A stretch of 64,000 nucleotides of DNA from Basidiobolus meristosporus CBS 931.73 (lineage: Eukaryota; Basidiobolomycota; Basidiobolomycetes; Basidiobolales; Basidiobolaceae), in the NCBI GenBank assembly GCA_002104905.1, contig MCFE01000003.1:62001-126000 (forward strand). The letters run 5' to 3'. Below are positions 34,628-46,765 of the stretch, piece after piece (position 1 is the first letter of the stretch; each line of letters starts with the position of its first letter). Below the pieces are notes generated by a model, which saw only the letters and a list, made by a program, of their open reading frames with translations, had not been told where the DNA came from and ran no database searches. Made by a program: the position numbers and the translations under genes.

Positions 34628-35440
34628 ACTCACAAAACTCCCACTCAACTAAATATACATATTGACTAGTCCTAATTGTGATCAAAAAGTTGAATTTTCT
34701 ACCTGTTAGTGTACATCCTTAATTGTCTTAAAGTAATGTATTAGGGGCTTCTTGACATAAGCCTATGTCTTGACAAAGCTTTCTTAGTCACAGTGCTTCT
34801 TTTGTAGCCTCACAGGCTGCTATATACTCTGTCTGTGTGGTACAAAGTGTAATAAGAGTGTTGCAGGTTCTTGTAATGACTGACTGTTTGGGATAACTGT
34901 GAGAATTTTCATGTTCTGGGTACCTGATATTTTGGTGAGAATATTCCAAGTAAATCCCAACAAGGATTTTGTTCAGTATTCTCTAGAATTTGGAGGTAAT
35001 GGTCTAAGCAACTAAGTTAGGTGAATATTTAGGTGGGAGTACAAGTTTTTACAACACTCCCACTAAACTAAAAAGTCATATCAACTATTCCTAATTGTGA
35101 TGTAAGATATTCAAACTTGTCTCTAGCTAATGGTTTGGCAAATTTGTCTGCAGTTATTTGACCTGTAGGATGGTAAACTAAGTTAGCCAAGTTCTTCCCT
35201 ATAGCTTCATATATGAAGTGATGTCTAATATCTATATGCTTGGTTCTAGTGTCAAAATTTAGATCACTACCTAATTGTACACATCCTTGATTATGTTGAA
35301 ATAACGTAGTAGAGGCTTTTTGACATATTCCTAAGTCTTTGAAAAGCTTTCTTAGCCACATTGCTTTTTTGTAGCTTCATAGGCCACCATATGCCCTGCC
35401 TCTGTGGTAGTAAGTGCCTAGTTGGCTGCTTTCTTGAATT
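34628..35440 (-). mobile_element. Copia-A relics: two RNase H ends and a partial LTR
   Basis: Two successive 3' ends of Copia family A, both pointing left. The first (about 34,628-34,855) keeps only a shrunken RNase H end. The second has a 5'-truncated LTR (about 34,888-35,056, ending in TTTTTACAACA). It is followed at 35,057 by the polypurine-tract complement (ctcccact) and RNase H coding (35361-35068, with RTKHIDIRHHFIYEAI and KPLARDKFEYL). Both are damaged. Their similarity to 46,755-47,100 is plain by eye. Confidence 0.85.
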
Positions 35441-35469
35441 CCACAAAATTGCCCCTTTATGTTGAGATA

Positions 35470-36090
35470 ACTTGTAATTCCAACTAAATGCTCACCCAGC
35501 TTGGTCACTTAGATCATTACCTTCAAATCCTAGAGTTTACTGACCAGATCCCTTGTTGGAACTTACTTGGAATATTATCACCAAAATATCAGTTACCCAC
35601 AACATGAAAATTCTCACAGTTATCCAAACAGCCCCAAACTTTACACACATACTCCTGAGACCTTCCTAAACCTATTTTATGTGCTTGTTATGCCAAGACT
35701 ATGTAAAAGTAAAAATACTACATTTACATGCAGTAAATCATTAAGCAAAAACCACAATATCTACTTGTTCTCCCAGTCACTTCCAATATCTCCAAGTCTC
35801 TTACAACAATACCAACCTGTTTTGCAACTACTGCAAAAGGAAAGGATGTACATCAGACCAGTGCTTTGAAAAGAGATATATTCAGCAAAAAAAGCCTGAA
35901 TATGGAAATGCTGCAACAACTGCAGATAGACTATTAATATCTGCACTAAATATGACTTCAAACAAGGATTCTCAGATATGGTATATTGACTTTGGAGCAT
36001 CTCAACACATTACACACCAACAAGAACTTATTACCCAATATTGAGAAATTCCAATCAAGAAGGTTTTCATGGGTGACAATACCCTATGAG
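35470..36090 (+). mobile_element. Copia-A relic in opposite orientation: LTR plus gag/protease
   Basis: An LTR of family A in inverted orientation (about 35,470-35,808, ending cttacaaca) runs directly into plus-strand gag-protease coding. That coding holds a zinc knuckle (FCNYCKRKGC, with the knuckle histidine replaced by cysteine) and a protease motif WYIDFGASQHITHQ, where the active-site serine of DSG is now phenylalanine. The start of gag is deleted. With the preceding relics it forms an inverted pair of LTRs about 0.4 kb apart. Confidence 0.8.
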
Positions 36091-36099
36091 AAATTATAT

Positions 36100-39000
36100 T
36101 TATGATCCTGTCAAAAGGGCATCACAAATTCTCAGTCCTGTGACCAAGAGGTATTGATCCCACCAGGACACTGTGCAAATACTGCCAAAAAAATAATTGC
36201 ACCCCAGATTTCACAAAAAACTTGGTCAAAATTTTTCATCACAACAATACAAAGGTGGCTTTTGATTGGTTATCTGCCAATTTTCTCCCTTTCTGATCCC
36301 AGACACTCTATCACCTGCTACATTTGTGTGCATTGATTGGCTATTGCCTCTTTTTCACACTGCTGACTTCCTGACTGAACTGTTTTTCTTACTTTTCATG
36401 TGTACATTTTGATTTATTTCCATTGAAACTCCAGTTGTACATCAATTGCCAACTATATTGACCTATACAAGTACCTATACCCTACACTAACATTAATACT
36501 CGCCCCACACTCAAAAAGTAGCACCATTAAAATCCACCATTCAGTTAGTATTTCTGCTGTAATGCTCTATTTCCATGACTTTGGCAGGAACCCTACAGCT
36601 TTATGCCATTGTTCATTCACTGGTTCCCATACATGCTGGTCTTCATCCAGCCCTGCAAGGTCTAGCACCTCATCTACCAGTTTTTGCAATAAATCCTTGC
36701 AATATTCAAGTGTGTTTTCTTGAGAACTGCTCTTGAAGAAGTGCTCCAACCTCTGAGTGTGCCTATTAATGTTCCAAAACTCCACTGAAGGGATTGTGAC
36801 AACCTTTTGAGTTCTTGACATTGTTACTTTGTCTGTCAGTGGATCTTGACACTGTCAACAATGGAGGCTGTGGAGGCTGTAGTAGAAAAACTGCCTTTCT
36901 CTGCAAACTCATCCACCTCACTGGAGTGTAGCTCAACTGGCTGCACATCCAACTCTTGTGAAAACAGCTGTTTTCTTGTTGGTCATTCTTCTTGGCTATA
37001 ATTGGATTCAGTTTTTTTGCAGGCTTATGGGGATAATTGGCAAGAGCTGCAGCTTTTTCTCATGCTTCCCTGTCACTGGCTTGGGTAGACTTTTTTCCCT
37101 TTACCTTTTGCTTTATCACTGCCAGGTCTTTCATTGCTACTATGTCTGAGTGCTTCTGGTATTGAACTACATTTTTTTGTTGATAAATGCTGCTCTGATG
37201 CCTTTGTTTAGGCCTGCTTGTCCCTTGCTGGTACTCTGTGAGCAACCTGATACTTCTTTTTTGCTTGTTTCAAGCTCTCAGCCCATGCTGTGACAGGCTC
37301 CTGAGGTAGCCATTTGTTTGTATCACTGCCAGGCCCTTCACTGCTACTTTAACTGAGTGCTTTTTCAGTAGTACTATGCTTTTTCCATGATGAATTTTGT
37401 GCTGGCACATCTGTGTCTGCCTGCATTTCCCTGATTGGCACTCTTCCAGCTACCTGATGTGTCCTTGATGCTTGTTTGGAGCTTTTGGCCCTGCTTGTCA
37501 TGCACTCTTGAGGAAGCTGCTGGCTTTTAGCCATTGCACCCTTGTTCTTCTGCCTTTGATTGTTTCTGCTACTCTTGAGATACTTTCTTAGCATACCAAT
37601 GCTGGCCCAAAATCTGTATGCTTGTTTGAACCCAGAATAATGCTTATGGGGCAAGTCAAGCATGTTCTGCTTGGCCTTGGATTCCTGATAGTCCCATGGT
37701 ATGCCAGCCTTAAGGTATTGGCATGCTAGACTTCTAACAGTCTCTTGAATATTAGCCCACTCATCATCATTGCAATCAACAGACTCATGGATCTTCAATG
37801 TCTTCTGATTTTGAGGATTTGGTATAGATACTGCATTTTCTCCTGCCCATGCTGTGATTGGTTTTTCCTTGGGCTTTACCTTTGGGCACTGTTGTTGTGC
37901 TTTAAAGACTGTATAGTGTTCCTCTGCTGTTACATTGGGAAATGGCTCAATTCTTGGCTGTGACACTGTGCTACTTGAGTTCCTTCCTTGTAGCAAAGAT
38001 ACTGCATTCTCTACCAGGGATATTAATTGCTCTACATATATTATCTGTTGTAAGAGTCTTGGAGATATTGGAAGTGGTTGGGAAGACAAGTAGATTAAGT
38101 GTATTTCACTTAATGATTTATTGAATGTAAAAGTAGTATTTGTACTTTTACATGGTCTTGGCTTAGCAAACATGTAGAATAGGCTAAGGAAGGTCCCAAG
38201 AGCATGTGTGCAAAGTTTGGGGCTGTTTGGACAACCTTGAGAATTTTCATGTTCTGGGTATCTGATATTTTGGTGAGAATATTCTAAGCAAATCCCAACA
38301 AGGAATTTGGTCAGTATTCTCTAAGATTTGAGGGTAATGATCTAAGTGTCTAAGTTAGGTGAATACTTAGGTGGAATTGCAAATTTTAACAACATTATCA
38401 GCTTATCATGTCTCTGGACTATTTCCTGATTTCTCTGGGCCATTACACCTATCCTACCAGCCACTGCACCTAATTGCCTCATTAATGCTTTGGTACAAGT
38501 TGATAACATACTTACCAATACAGGTGGTGGTGATGTTATGACAGCCACTTGCTGGTCTTCAACTGAAGGTACTGCTTTTGCTACATTCTTGTCTGCCTCA
38601 GCATTATGGTCAACTTCCAGCTCTGCAGAGATTCCCATTTGCCTACTTGACTGAGAGCCTGAGGAGTTCACATTATTACCTTTGGGGACTCACTGTCCAC
38701 AGCACCTTTTTTGGTTGTAGCCCTGCTTGTTGCACTGAATGCTAAAGCAAACTGTTATCCAACTATTCTTCTGCTGCTGTCAGTGGTAGGGCTTAGTTGG
38801 GAACTAGATGACTTTGCTTTACTTCTGATGGCATATATATGAAAGTGAGTCATACTAAAGAGGAAATGGTGTTACATATACATGTGTGGGAAGTGCCAAA
38901 GCTTTATTTATAATACTTACTATGGCAGGTTGTTATTTAATCTTACATTCAAGTAGTTGCAATATCTCAAATACATGACTGTCTTAAACTCACATGAGAA

Positions 39001-39138
39001 TTGACAAAAAGGTGATATAATAGTGTTGCATTGTTGAGTGTCAAGCTGCTTGCCCCATGTACAAGACTACTTTGATTCAACACCATAAGAGAAGAGAAAA
39101 AACACCATGTAGCTATTGTAGCAAGCCTCTCACCCAAT
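36100..39138 (-). mobile_element. Tnp2-like element, copy 1 (partial, reversed)
   Basis: Reverse-orientation copy of the right half of the repeat seen at 39,139-43,937 and 51,561-56,606. It carries the accessory ORF in pieces on the minus strand: 38671-38342, 38173-37349 and 36821-36567. Segments include ALMRQLGAVAGRIGVMAQRN, NVTAEEHYTVFKAQQQCPKV and WEPVNEQWHKAVGFLPKSWK. The outer end is near 36,110, and the transposase half is absent. A Copia solo LTR splits the ORF. The left copy boundary abuts copy 2, so the two form a head-to-head arrangement. Confidence 0.65.
38046..38394 (-). repeat. Copia-A solo LTR with target duplication TTATC
   Basis: A 349-bp LTR (TGTTGTAAGAG ... TTAACAACA) flanked by TTATC at 38,041-38,045 and 38,395-38,399. 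It interrupts the accessory ORF of Tnp2-like copy 1. The uninterrupted site can be seen near 55,385-55,410. Single LTR with no internal part, as left by LTR-LTR recombination. Confidence 0.95.
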
Positions 39139-42100
39139 GAAAAATAATTTGATTCTGTGGGTGGATCCAATCCAGATCAGCTGTTAGGATCCCATTCAGA
39201 GACTGTCATACTACCAGCAGCTTGGAATTAGTGACCCTCTTAATGATCTTATGATGGGATTGCAATGGTGTTTTGCAAATTTTAATGCCAAATAAAGTGA
39301 TAAAACTTGACAGGATTTGATTAGTGCTGTGACAGCAATAGCATGGCATTGTTGCGGTCTTATTGCGCTCTACAACTATTATAAGTGGATTCAACCAGCC
39401 AGGACATCCAATTGCCTTATATGGCAAAAATCTTGATGGTATTTCAACAGCCTCACAGCAAGATTCTGATGGCATTAAACAGCAGTATGGCGGCCTACAG
39501 CTAGTTCTGTGTAATGCTACCATATCAATTTACCAGATGGTATTTCCTTTTTCTACCCGCCCATGTGCAATTCATATATTCCACTGTAGAATCTCTCATC
39601 TTTATTTGCATACCCCCTACTATCTTAGGTATTTCACATAGAGTTCAAATCAAAAAAAGCTATGGCCTCCTGCTTACTAACCTCTACAAACATGTACACC
39701 TGCAACAACTGACATACTTCTATCACCTCAACCTTATGGCTTTTTAGTGCAATGCTTGCAAATTTGTCGTATATCTTGTACTGCTGGTACATATACATCC
39801 TGCAAACATATGCTTGGTTGTTACCACTTCTGCCATGAATACCTCCTGAATATCTGCAAAGAACTTGTTGGTATTTAGCCAGTATATTCCTTCTCCCTGC
39901 TGGATTCTAGTCCTCCATATAGGTGTACTCTGGCTCTTGTCTGTGTGAGGTCCATACCAAAAGGTGTAGAAGTTGGCTTGTGATCAACAGAAACCTGGCA
40001 TTCTTTGGTAAAATTGTCTCAATATAAGAAGTTGCTTGTTTTGTCCAACCCAACTTTTCTTTACTAAACAAATTATCCATGCATTGGGGCTGCTTAGCTT
40101 CTTAATTCCATAGGCTTAGGTGTCTACATGGACACATCTGTCCACAGTATTTTTCAACTATTCCTGGCTGTCCTCCATATGCCAGCATATCACATCCATA
40201 ACAGACTTGATTGTTATATTCTTGATGAGATTGGGATGTGGTAGTATCTGCAACTTGACTTGTCATCCTATCTCCTCACATACTTCCTCCACAGTAAACT
40301 CCTAAAAGGTGATGCAAGGCCCAATACTCCCCACTCATCAAGCAAGATGGAGTAGAGAATGGATACAGCAGTGGTAGAGATCTACATGTTCAGCTTCATG
40401 CTTGTAGTATAGCCACTTAAATCCCATCACAAACACCTTGAATAAAAGCTGCAGATGTGTAAAGTTGGCTATTGCTAATCAGCCTCTGAGTAAGTATTCA
40501 TACAATGTGAGCATATGACTCCCAATGCTTCCAAAGTACTCTTGGTAGAAATGCCTTGGAAGGCCACTTAAATATATATACATATCCAGTTCATTCAGTC
40601 CTTGAGCTTGTATAATTGCATATGAGTATGAAAATTGAGTGGAGCCTGAGAGAAGTATTTTGGGTAGGAGATACTCTGTAATATCCTGCCAACTGTTTCA
40701 CTTTTCTCCAGTATCTCAAAGGGCTTACTTAGGTTGAAAAACCCCATGTACAGCTTGGTCTTTAATATAGGGATACTGTTGAAAACCAAATGTATTGCTC
40801 CTAGTGGAAACTGTTTGCTTCAACAGATACAATCTATGCTAAGTATCTCAAGCTCCCAATAAATTCCATATTCTGGCCAATGACTTATAGCTTGCCAGCT
40901 TTGCTGCAAATTCATGTAAACTTCTGTGTGTTCTCTCTGAGGAAAGATGATGTTCTTAGTGTTGATGTTTGGACATAGATAGTGTGTGTGAGTTATGGAG
41001 TAAATACCCTGGTTCTCACATATCTGACAGCAATACCATCCATTATGCATAGAAAAGCCAGCTATCTTGCTGACAGCTGGGGTATCTCCAATGTAAATAA
41101 TAATGTGAGCTTTGATATGATGGCCATTTAATAATATCCCCTGGAAAGCATACAATACTCATCTTGCACTGGATGCAGGTAGCTATCCATGGTGGAAGAT
41201 GATTTAGGCCCAGACAACAGTGAGACTACCATCAGAATTCTGCCTGATACCATAGGATAGGCAGTATATTGAGGTTGATGAGAATTAGTGGCCAGCAGGA
41301 TATGCTGGTAGAGTACTTGTTTGATGTGAATCCATCAAGTGCCAAGACAAAGGCATTGTAATACATACCTTCAGAGTAGCCCTTGCTACCTAGTTACTTG
41401 TGATGTTTGCTATTGAATATATTGGAAATATTTATGCTTGATTGATACTGAGTGCAGTACTTTATAGCTTCACAATACTTGTTGAGCTTCATGAGCTTCT
41501 TTAAATGAGGTATTACTTGAATATTTCTGGAGTGTGAATATCTATCCACCTATTGTGGCAGATTCCTGACAAGTTGGACACCTTGCAATGGTAGCATTTT
41601 CTCATGTGAATGCATGCAAATGTTGGCACACGCTGGTATCAGGATGGTCTCAGGATCATAAGTTGCCAGCTGCATGATGCGTGTCCATTTGTGCCATGTA
41701 TATGGTAAGTTGCAATCCAGAATGGTTTTGGCAAGAAGTAGTAATAAGTCCTCAAGGCCCCATTATGGACATTGGTGGAAACATGCCACTTCTCTAGCCA
41801 CTACATCACATCACTCACCAGTAGATGGATTACTGGGCTCCCTTGGCATCATAAAGTATCCTTAGTATTTTTTACAGGTGATGTCTCATTGGCTATTGAG
41901 ATTTTATTGGGCTCATGCAGGGTACTGTTGTCAGGGGAGATGGGCTCACAGTCAATTAGTAAGCCTTCTTCTTCCAAGCTAGCACTCTGTGTGCCATATT
42001 CAGAAGGCTGAGGTGAACCCAAAGGTGTCACCAACTCACTAACTCAGTATGTGCAATGTGACAGGTACAGCCAGGTGCCATTATAGAGGTAACAGGTGGC

Positions 42101-43937
42101 CAGCATGATATTGTTGGTAGAGTAGTGGCTGATTACTAGTGATATAAGACTTGTATGGCAAAACACTGACTGTGATCCTTGTAAAACCTCTCACACATAT
42201 ATGTAAAGCTATGTCCCCTCAGGTTTGAGTTGCTTTTGTATACATGCAGCCAAACAATAAAGCAAAGTTGTCTGGTTCCCAACAAAACTCCACCATTGAC
42301 AGAAGCAAAAGAGCAGTTGGACAACAGCTTGCTTTGACATTCAGTACAACGAGCCATGCTACATCTAAAAAAGGTCATATTGACAGTGGACCCATTGAAG
42401 GTCATAATATGGACTCCTCAGGCTCTTAGACAAGTAGGCAAATGAAATATCTGCAGAGCCAGAAGCTGACCATAATGTGCAGGCAGATGAGAATGAAGCA
42501 ATCATAGTGCCTTTGGTTGAAGTTCAGCAAGTTGCTGTCATGACATCACCATCACTGGTATAAGCAAGTATATTGGCAGCTCATACCAAAGCATTAATGA
42601 GGCAATTAGGTACAGTGGCTGGTAGAATAAATGCAATGAACCAGAGAAATCAGAAAATTATCCAGAGAGAGGATCAGTGATTAACCTGCGTAGAGCAATC
42701 AGTATTCCTGGTAGAGAATGCAATATCTTTGTTGCAAAGAAGGAACTAAAGTAGCTCAGCATAACAGCCAAGAATTAAGCCATTTCCCTATGCAACAGAA
42801 GAGGAACACCACACAGTCTTTAAAACACAACAACAGTGTCCAAAGATAAAGCCCACAGAAAACCTATCACAGCACAGGAGTGAGAAAGTGTTGTGTTTAT
42901 ACCCAAGCCTAAGACTTTACAGTGATAAAGTTAAAGGTAAAGAGAGAGAAACCTACCCCAGCCAGAGACAGAGAAGCATGAGAAAAGTGCTGCAGTTCTC
43001 AGCAATTGATGCTCACAGCTTAAAACAGGCTAATCCTACAATAGTCAAGAAGAATTAGCAACAAGTCAGAAGCTGTATTCTCAAGAGTTAGGTAGTGCAG
43101 CCAGTTAAGCTACACTCCAGTGAAGTAGATGGGTTTGCAGAGAAAAGCAATTTGTCTACCACTGCCTCCATATCCTCCATTGTAAACAGAGTGGAAATCA
43201 CACTGACAGACAAAGTAATAACATCAAGAACTCAAAAGACTATCACAGTACCTATAGTAGAATTTGGATCATCAATAGGCACACAAAGTGTTTACACCAC
43301 TTCTTCAGGAGTAGTACTCAAGAAAATGCACTTGAACATCTCAAGGAGTTATTGCAAGGACTGGCAGATAAGGTGTTAGACCTTGCAGTGCAAGTTGAAG
43401 ACCGGAACATATGGGACCAGTGAATGGACAGTGGCATAAAGCTGCAGGGTTCCTGCCAAAGTTATGGAGCAAGGGCGTTACAGCAGAAATACTTATTGAA
43501 TGGTGGAGTTAGTGGAGTAGCTTATTGAGTGTGTGGTTGGGCTTAATGTTGATGATGGGTATAGGGACTTGTATAGGTCAGTAAATTGGCAAATGAGTTA
43601 CAACTGAAGATTGAAAGGAAGTAAACCAATTTGCATGCATGAAAAGTAAGAGCATCATTTGAGTTAGAAAGCAAGGAGTGTGAAAAAGAGGCAATATCCT
43701 ATAAATGTACACAAATGTAGGAGGCAATGTAGGAGGTGATAGAGTGTCCAGGATCAGAAGGTAAGAGAATTGGCAGAGAACCAATCAAAAGCCACTTTGG
43801 TATTGTTGTGATGAGAAATTTTGACCAAGTTTTATGTGAAATCTGGGGTGTGATCATCTCTAAGCAGTCTTCCATGTTGACCTAAAGGCATCAATACCTC
43901 TTGTTCACAGGATATAAATTCTGTGACAGCCTCTTGT
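39139..43937. mobile_element. Tnp2-like element, copy 2
   Basis: About 4.8 kb colinear with copy 3 at 51,561-56,606. The left half has a broken minus-strand transposase; pieces such as 41155-40820 hold IYIGDTPAVSKIAGFSMHNG, WYCCQICENQG and FPQREHTEVYMNLQQSWQAI. The right half has a broken plus-strand accessory ORF starting at the ATG at 42,244 (MQPNNKAKLSG). Many stops and shifts mean it cannot encode a working product. The left end begins at about atgaaaaataa; the right end is close to tgtgacagcctcttg. No clear terminal inverted repeat was found by eye. Confidence 0.65.
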
Positions 43938-44665
43938 GAGGATAGTCACTACTTTTTGTCTAGGTTGTGTAAAGAGGTGAGATGCTCTACAGTTAGAATA
44001 CCATACCAAAAATTCTTATATGTGGTTGTATTCAGTGAAGATATGAATAATCTACCTTCATATGTTGCAGCAACTCCATATTCAGGCCTTGTCTGCTGAG
44101 TATCTCTCTGTTTGAATCTCTGGTATAATGTGTGACCTTGCAGGGAGAAGGAATATATTTCCTTAGTACCAAAAAGTAATTTGTAGCTATTCAGGCGTTC
44201 TTCAGGGCAATAATGGTGGCAACAAAGCATATGTTTGCAAGATGTATATGTTACCAGCAATGCAGTGTATATGGCTACTTTACAAATATCACAATGAAAA
44301 GCCATAAAGTTGCAGTGATAAAGGTGTGCATATATGTAGAGGTTAGTAAGCCAGAGGCCATTGTTTTTTTGGCTCAACCTATTTGCAGAATATCAATGGT
44401 TGTCCCTGGTAAGGAAATTAATAGGGGTGATTCTACAGTCAAATATAGGAATGGCACAAGCAGAGATAGATAAAGGAAACACCATTGAGTAAGTTGGTTT
44501 GAAAGCATTATACAGGACTAGCAATAGGCTGCAGTACTGTTGAAATGAAGCTAACAGTGGTCTACATCAAGATCATCAAAACACTGCCAAGTATTTTGCC
44601 ATATGGGGCAGCTGCATGTATTGGCTGGTTAGGTTTGCGCAGTTAAAGGTAGACCGCAATAAGAC
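43938..44665. mobile_element. Fragments of Copia-A gag/protease and of the Tnp2-like element
   Basis: A minus-strand frame (44377-43949) joins two unrelated transposon pieces. One is Copia gag-protease (TRPEYGVAATYEGRLFISSL; WYGILTVEHLTSLHNL where the protease should be). The other, from about 44,130 on, is an inverted piece of the left end of the Tnp2-like element, matching about 52,040-52,330. Both are decayed. The remainder to 44,665 is probably more of the same element. Confidence 0.55.
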
Positions 44666-45587
44666 CATTGTGGAGGTGTATATGCCCAAGAGCAATATAC
44701 ATTCTGTTGTAAGAGTCTTGGAGATATTGGAAGTGATTGGGAGAACAAGTGGATTATTTGGTATTCACTTAATGATTTATTGAATGTAAAAGTAGTATTT
44801 GTACTTTTACATGGTCTTGGCTTAGCAAACATATAGAATAGGTTAAGGAAGGTCCCAGGAATATGTGTGCAAAGTTTGCGGCTGTTTGGACAACTTTGAG
44901 AATTTTCATGTTCTGGGTACCTGGTATTTTGGTGAAAATATTCTAAGCAAATCCCAACAAGGAATTTGGTCAGTATTCTCTAGGATTTGAGGGTAATGAT
45001 CTAAGTGACTAAGTTAGGTGAATATTTAGGTGGAATTACAAATTTTTACAACACATCTAACACTATTGATATAAGGATTGATGTCTTTTTGTTGTGAGAT
45101 TGCCTCCCTTTATACTTTTCTCACTTGCTAAGCAATTACCAATCATTGTGTTCCAGAAGGCTCTGGAGATCAGAAAAAATATTAGTCATATCAGAAAGAG
45201 CTAAGCATGTTCTAAGCATGTGCCAGAATATTCTAAGAGCCACAGCACATCAACCATTGAGGGAATGATATTCTGAAACCTGTGTAACTTAAAAATACCT
45301 TATATGGGATGAAAATGGTGAGGATAGGGACATGGCTTGCACATGTGTCCCATGTACTGGCACAGGTACTTGCCTACCATAGAAGCACTTACATATAGTA
45401 CCCCTATATGAAGCAAGGAATAACTTATGCAATAAGATACACAGGTGTTATAGTCAGCCAGCTTATGGATAGTATTGATCAGCCAAGCCAAATGGGTTAG
45501 AACTAGAATATGAGTAGTATACATAGCAATGTAGAAAATAAGGGAATGAGCACATCTGTCAGTGTGTGTCACTATGACCACACTACA
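44666..45587. repeat. LTR-like family C, copy 1, interrupted and deleted
   Basis: It starts as ttgtggaggtgtatatgccc and ends CCACACTACA, matching both ends of the longer copy at 59,409-60,482. About 480 bp of the middle is missing, and a Copia-A solo LTR sits at that point. Sequence matching the right 530 bp runs from 45,054. Compared with the other copy, nearly every CpG has become TpG or CpA. Confidence 0.75.
44705..45053 (-). repeat. Copia-A solo LTR without target duplication
   Basis: A 349-bp LTR with intact TGTTGTAAGAG and TTTACAACA ends. Its flanks (CATTC and CATCT) do not match. Together with the deletion in the surrounding family C repeat, this suggests recombination between two insertions rather than simple loss of one element. 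Confidence 0.9.
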
Positions 45588-46405
45588 CTGTCAAGATGCC
45601 ATGCAAATTGTGCTACAAGACCATTGAAACATTGTCAAACTTATTACTTTATTCAGCAGTAAACCAGCTAAACACCATCTCAGCCCCACCACAAGATTGT
45701 GTAAGGGGTCAATAGTTTCAAGCTGCAATCATTATGAAGGTCTCTTTGTGGGATCCTGATGGCTGATTTGGATTGGATCTTCCCATAGGTACCAGATTAT
45801 TTCTTATAGGGGGTTAATGGAGTTATTGGTGGGAACTGCAACTTTGTCTGATGCTTCTCCATCTCTGGCTTGGGTATACTTCTTTCCTTTCCCTTTACTT
45901 TGTCAGTTGTGAATAGACACAAGGCAGGAAAGTAGAGGTAAGCAAGGCAGGCCCAGGAAAGGACTTGAGTGTGGATCAACAAGGCAAGGTGGATTCCAAG
46001 AAAAGGATGTCTATACAGGACCAGTGTCTATCAGACTGCAGAACAAGCAAGTGGGAATAGGACTAAATATGTAAGGTTTTTTGCAACATAGATATCAAGA
46101 GTTATTGGCTAATGATGATGGGATTCTGGCATGTGATGCATTAAATGTGCCAAGATAGAAACATACTAGAGAATGGACTAAAGTATTTCATAGGGATATG
46201 AAGTATGTCAGTTGCTAATATACACTTGTCATGCAACATGGGATTATCACACACAGAATGAGGCTACATAATTCCTAATAGGAAGCTTCCATTACATGTT
46301 GCATTGTGTGACACTGACTTGGAGAATTCATGAAGTTGCAAGAATTTGGAAGTGCATTTTAGAAGGAACTGGGACTTCCTTGCCAACTGAACTTGGTGTT
46401 ATCAT
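45588..46405. mobile_element. Small transposon fragments and unassigned AT-rich DNA
   Basis: 45,600-45,800 is an inverted copy of the left end of the Tnp2-like element (gatccaatccaaatcagcc on the reverse strand). 45,823-45,905 matches part of its accessory ORF. 45,905-46,405 shows no match I can name and no gene; its last five bases (ATCAT) are the target site of the Copia element that follows. Confidence 0.5.
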
Positions 46406-46754
46406 TGTTGTAAGAGTCTTGGAGATATTGGAAGTGATTGGGAGAACAAGTAGATTATGTGGTTTTCACTTAATAATTTATTGAATGTAAAAGTAGTATT
46501 TATACTTTTACCTGATCTTGGCATTACAAACACCTAGAATAGGTTAAGGAAGATCCCAAGAACATGTGTGCAAAGTTTGGGGCTGTTTGGACAACTTTGA
46601 GAATTTTCATGTTCTGGGTACCTGGCATTTTGGTGAAAATATTCTAAGTAAATCCCAACAAGGAATTTGGTCAGTATTCTCTAGGATTTGAAGGTGATGA
46701 TCTAAGTGACTAAGTTAGGTGAATATTTAGGTGGAAATACAAATTTTTACAACA
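46406..46754 (-). repeat. 3' LTR of Copia-A element
   Basis: 349 bp, TG..CA ends, bounded by the purine tract complement at 46,755-46,762 and the ATCAT duplication at 46,401-46,405. Confidence 0.97.
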
Positions 46755-46765
46755 CTCCCACTCAG

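Noticed and set aside
35567-35869. 100-codon plus frame as a host gene
   Set aside because: It is the reverse strand of a Copia-A LTR running into gag sequence.
44629-44832. Small protein beginning MFAKPRPCKS as a host gene
   Set aside because: The same frame occurs in each Copia-A LTR, so it is LTR sequence.
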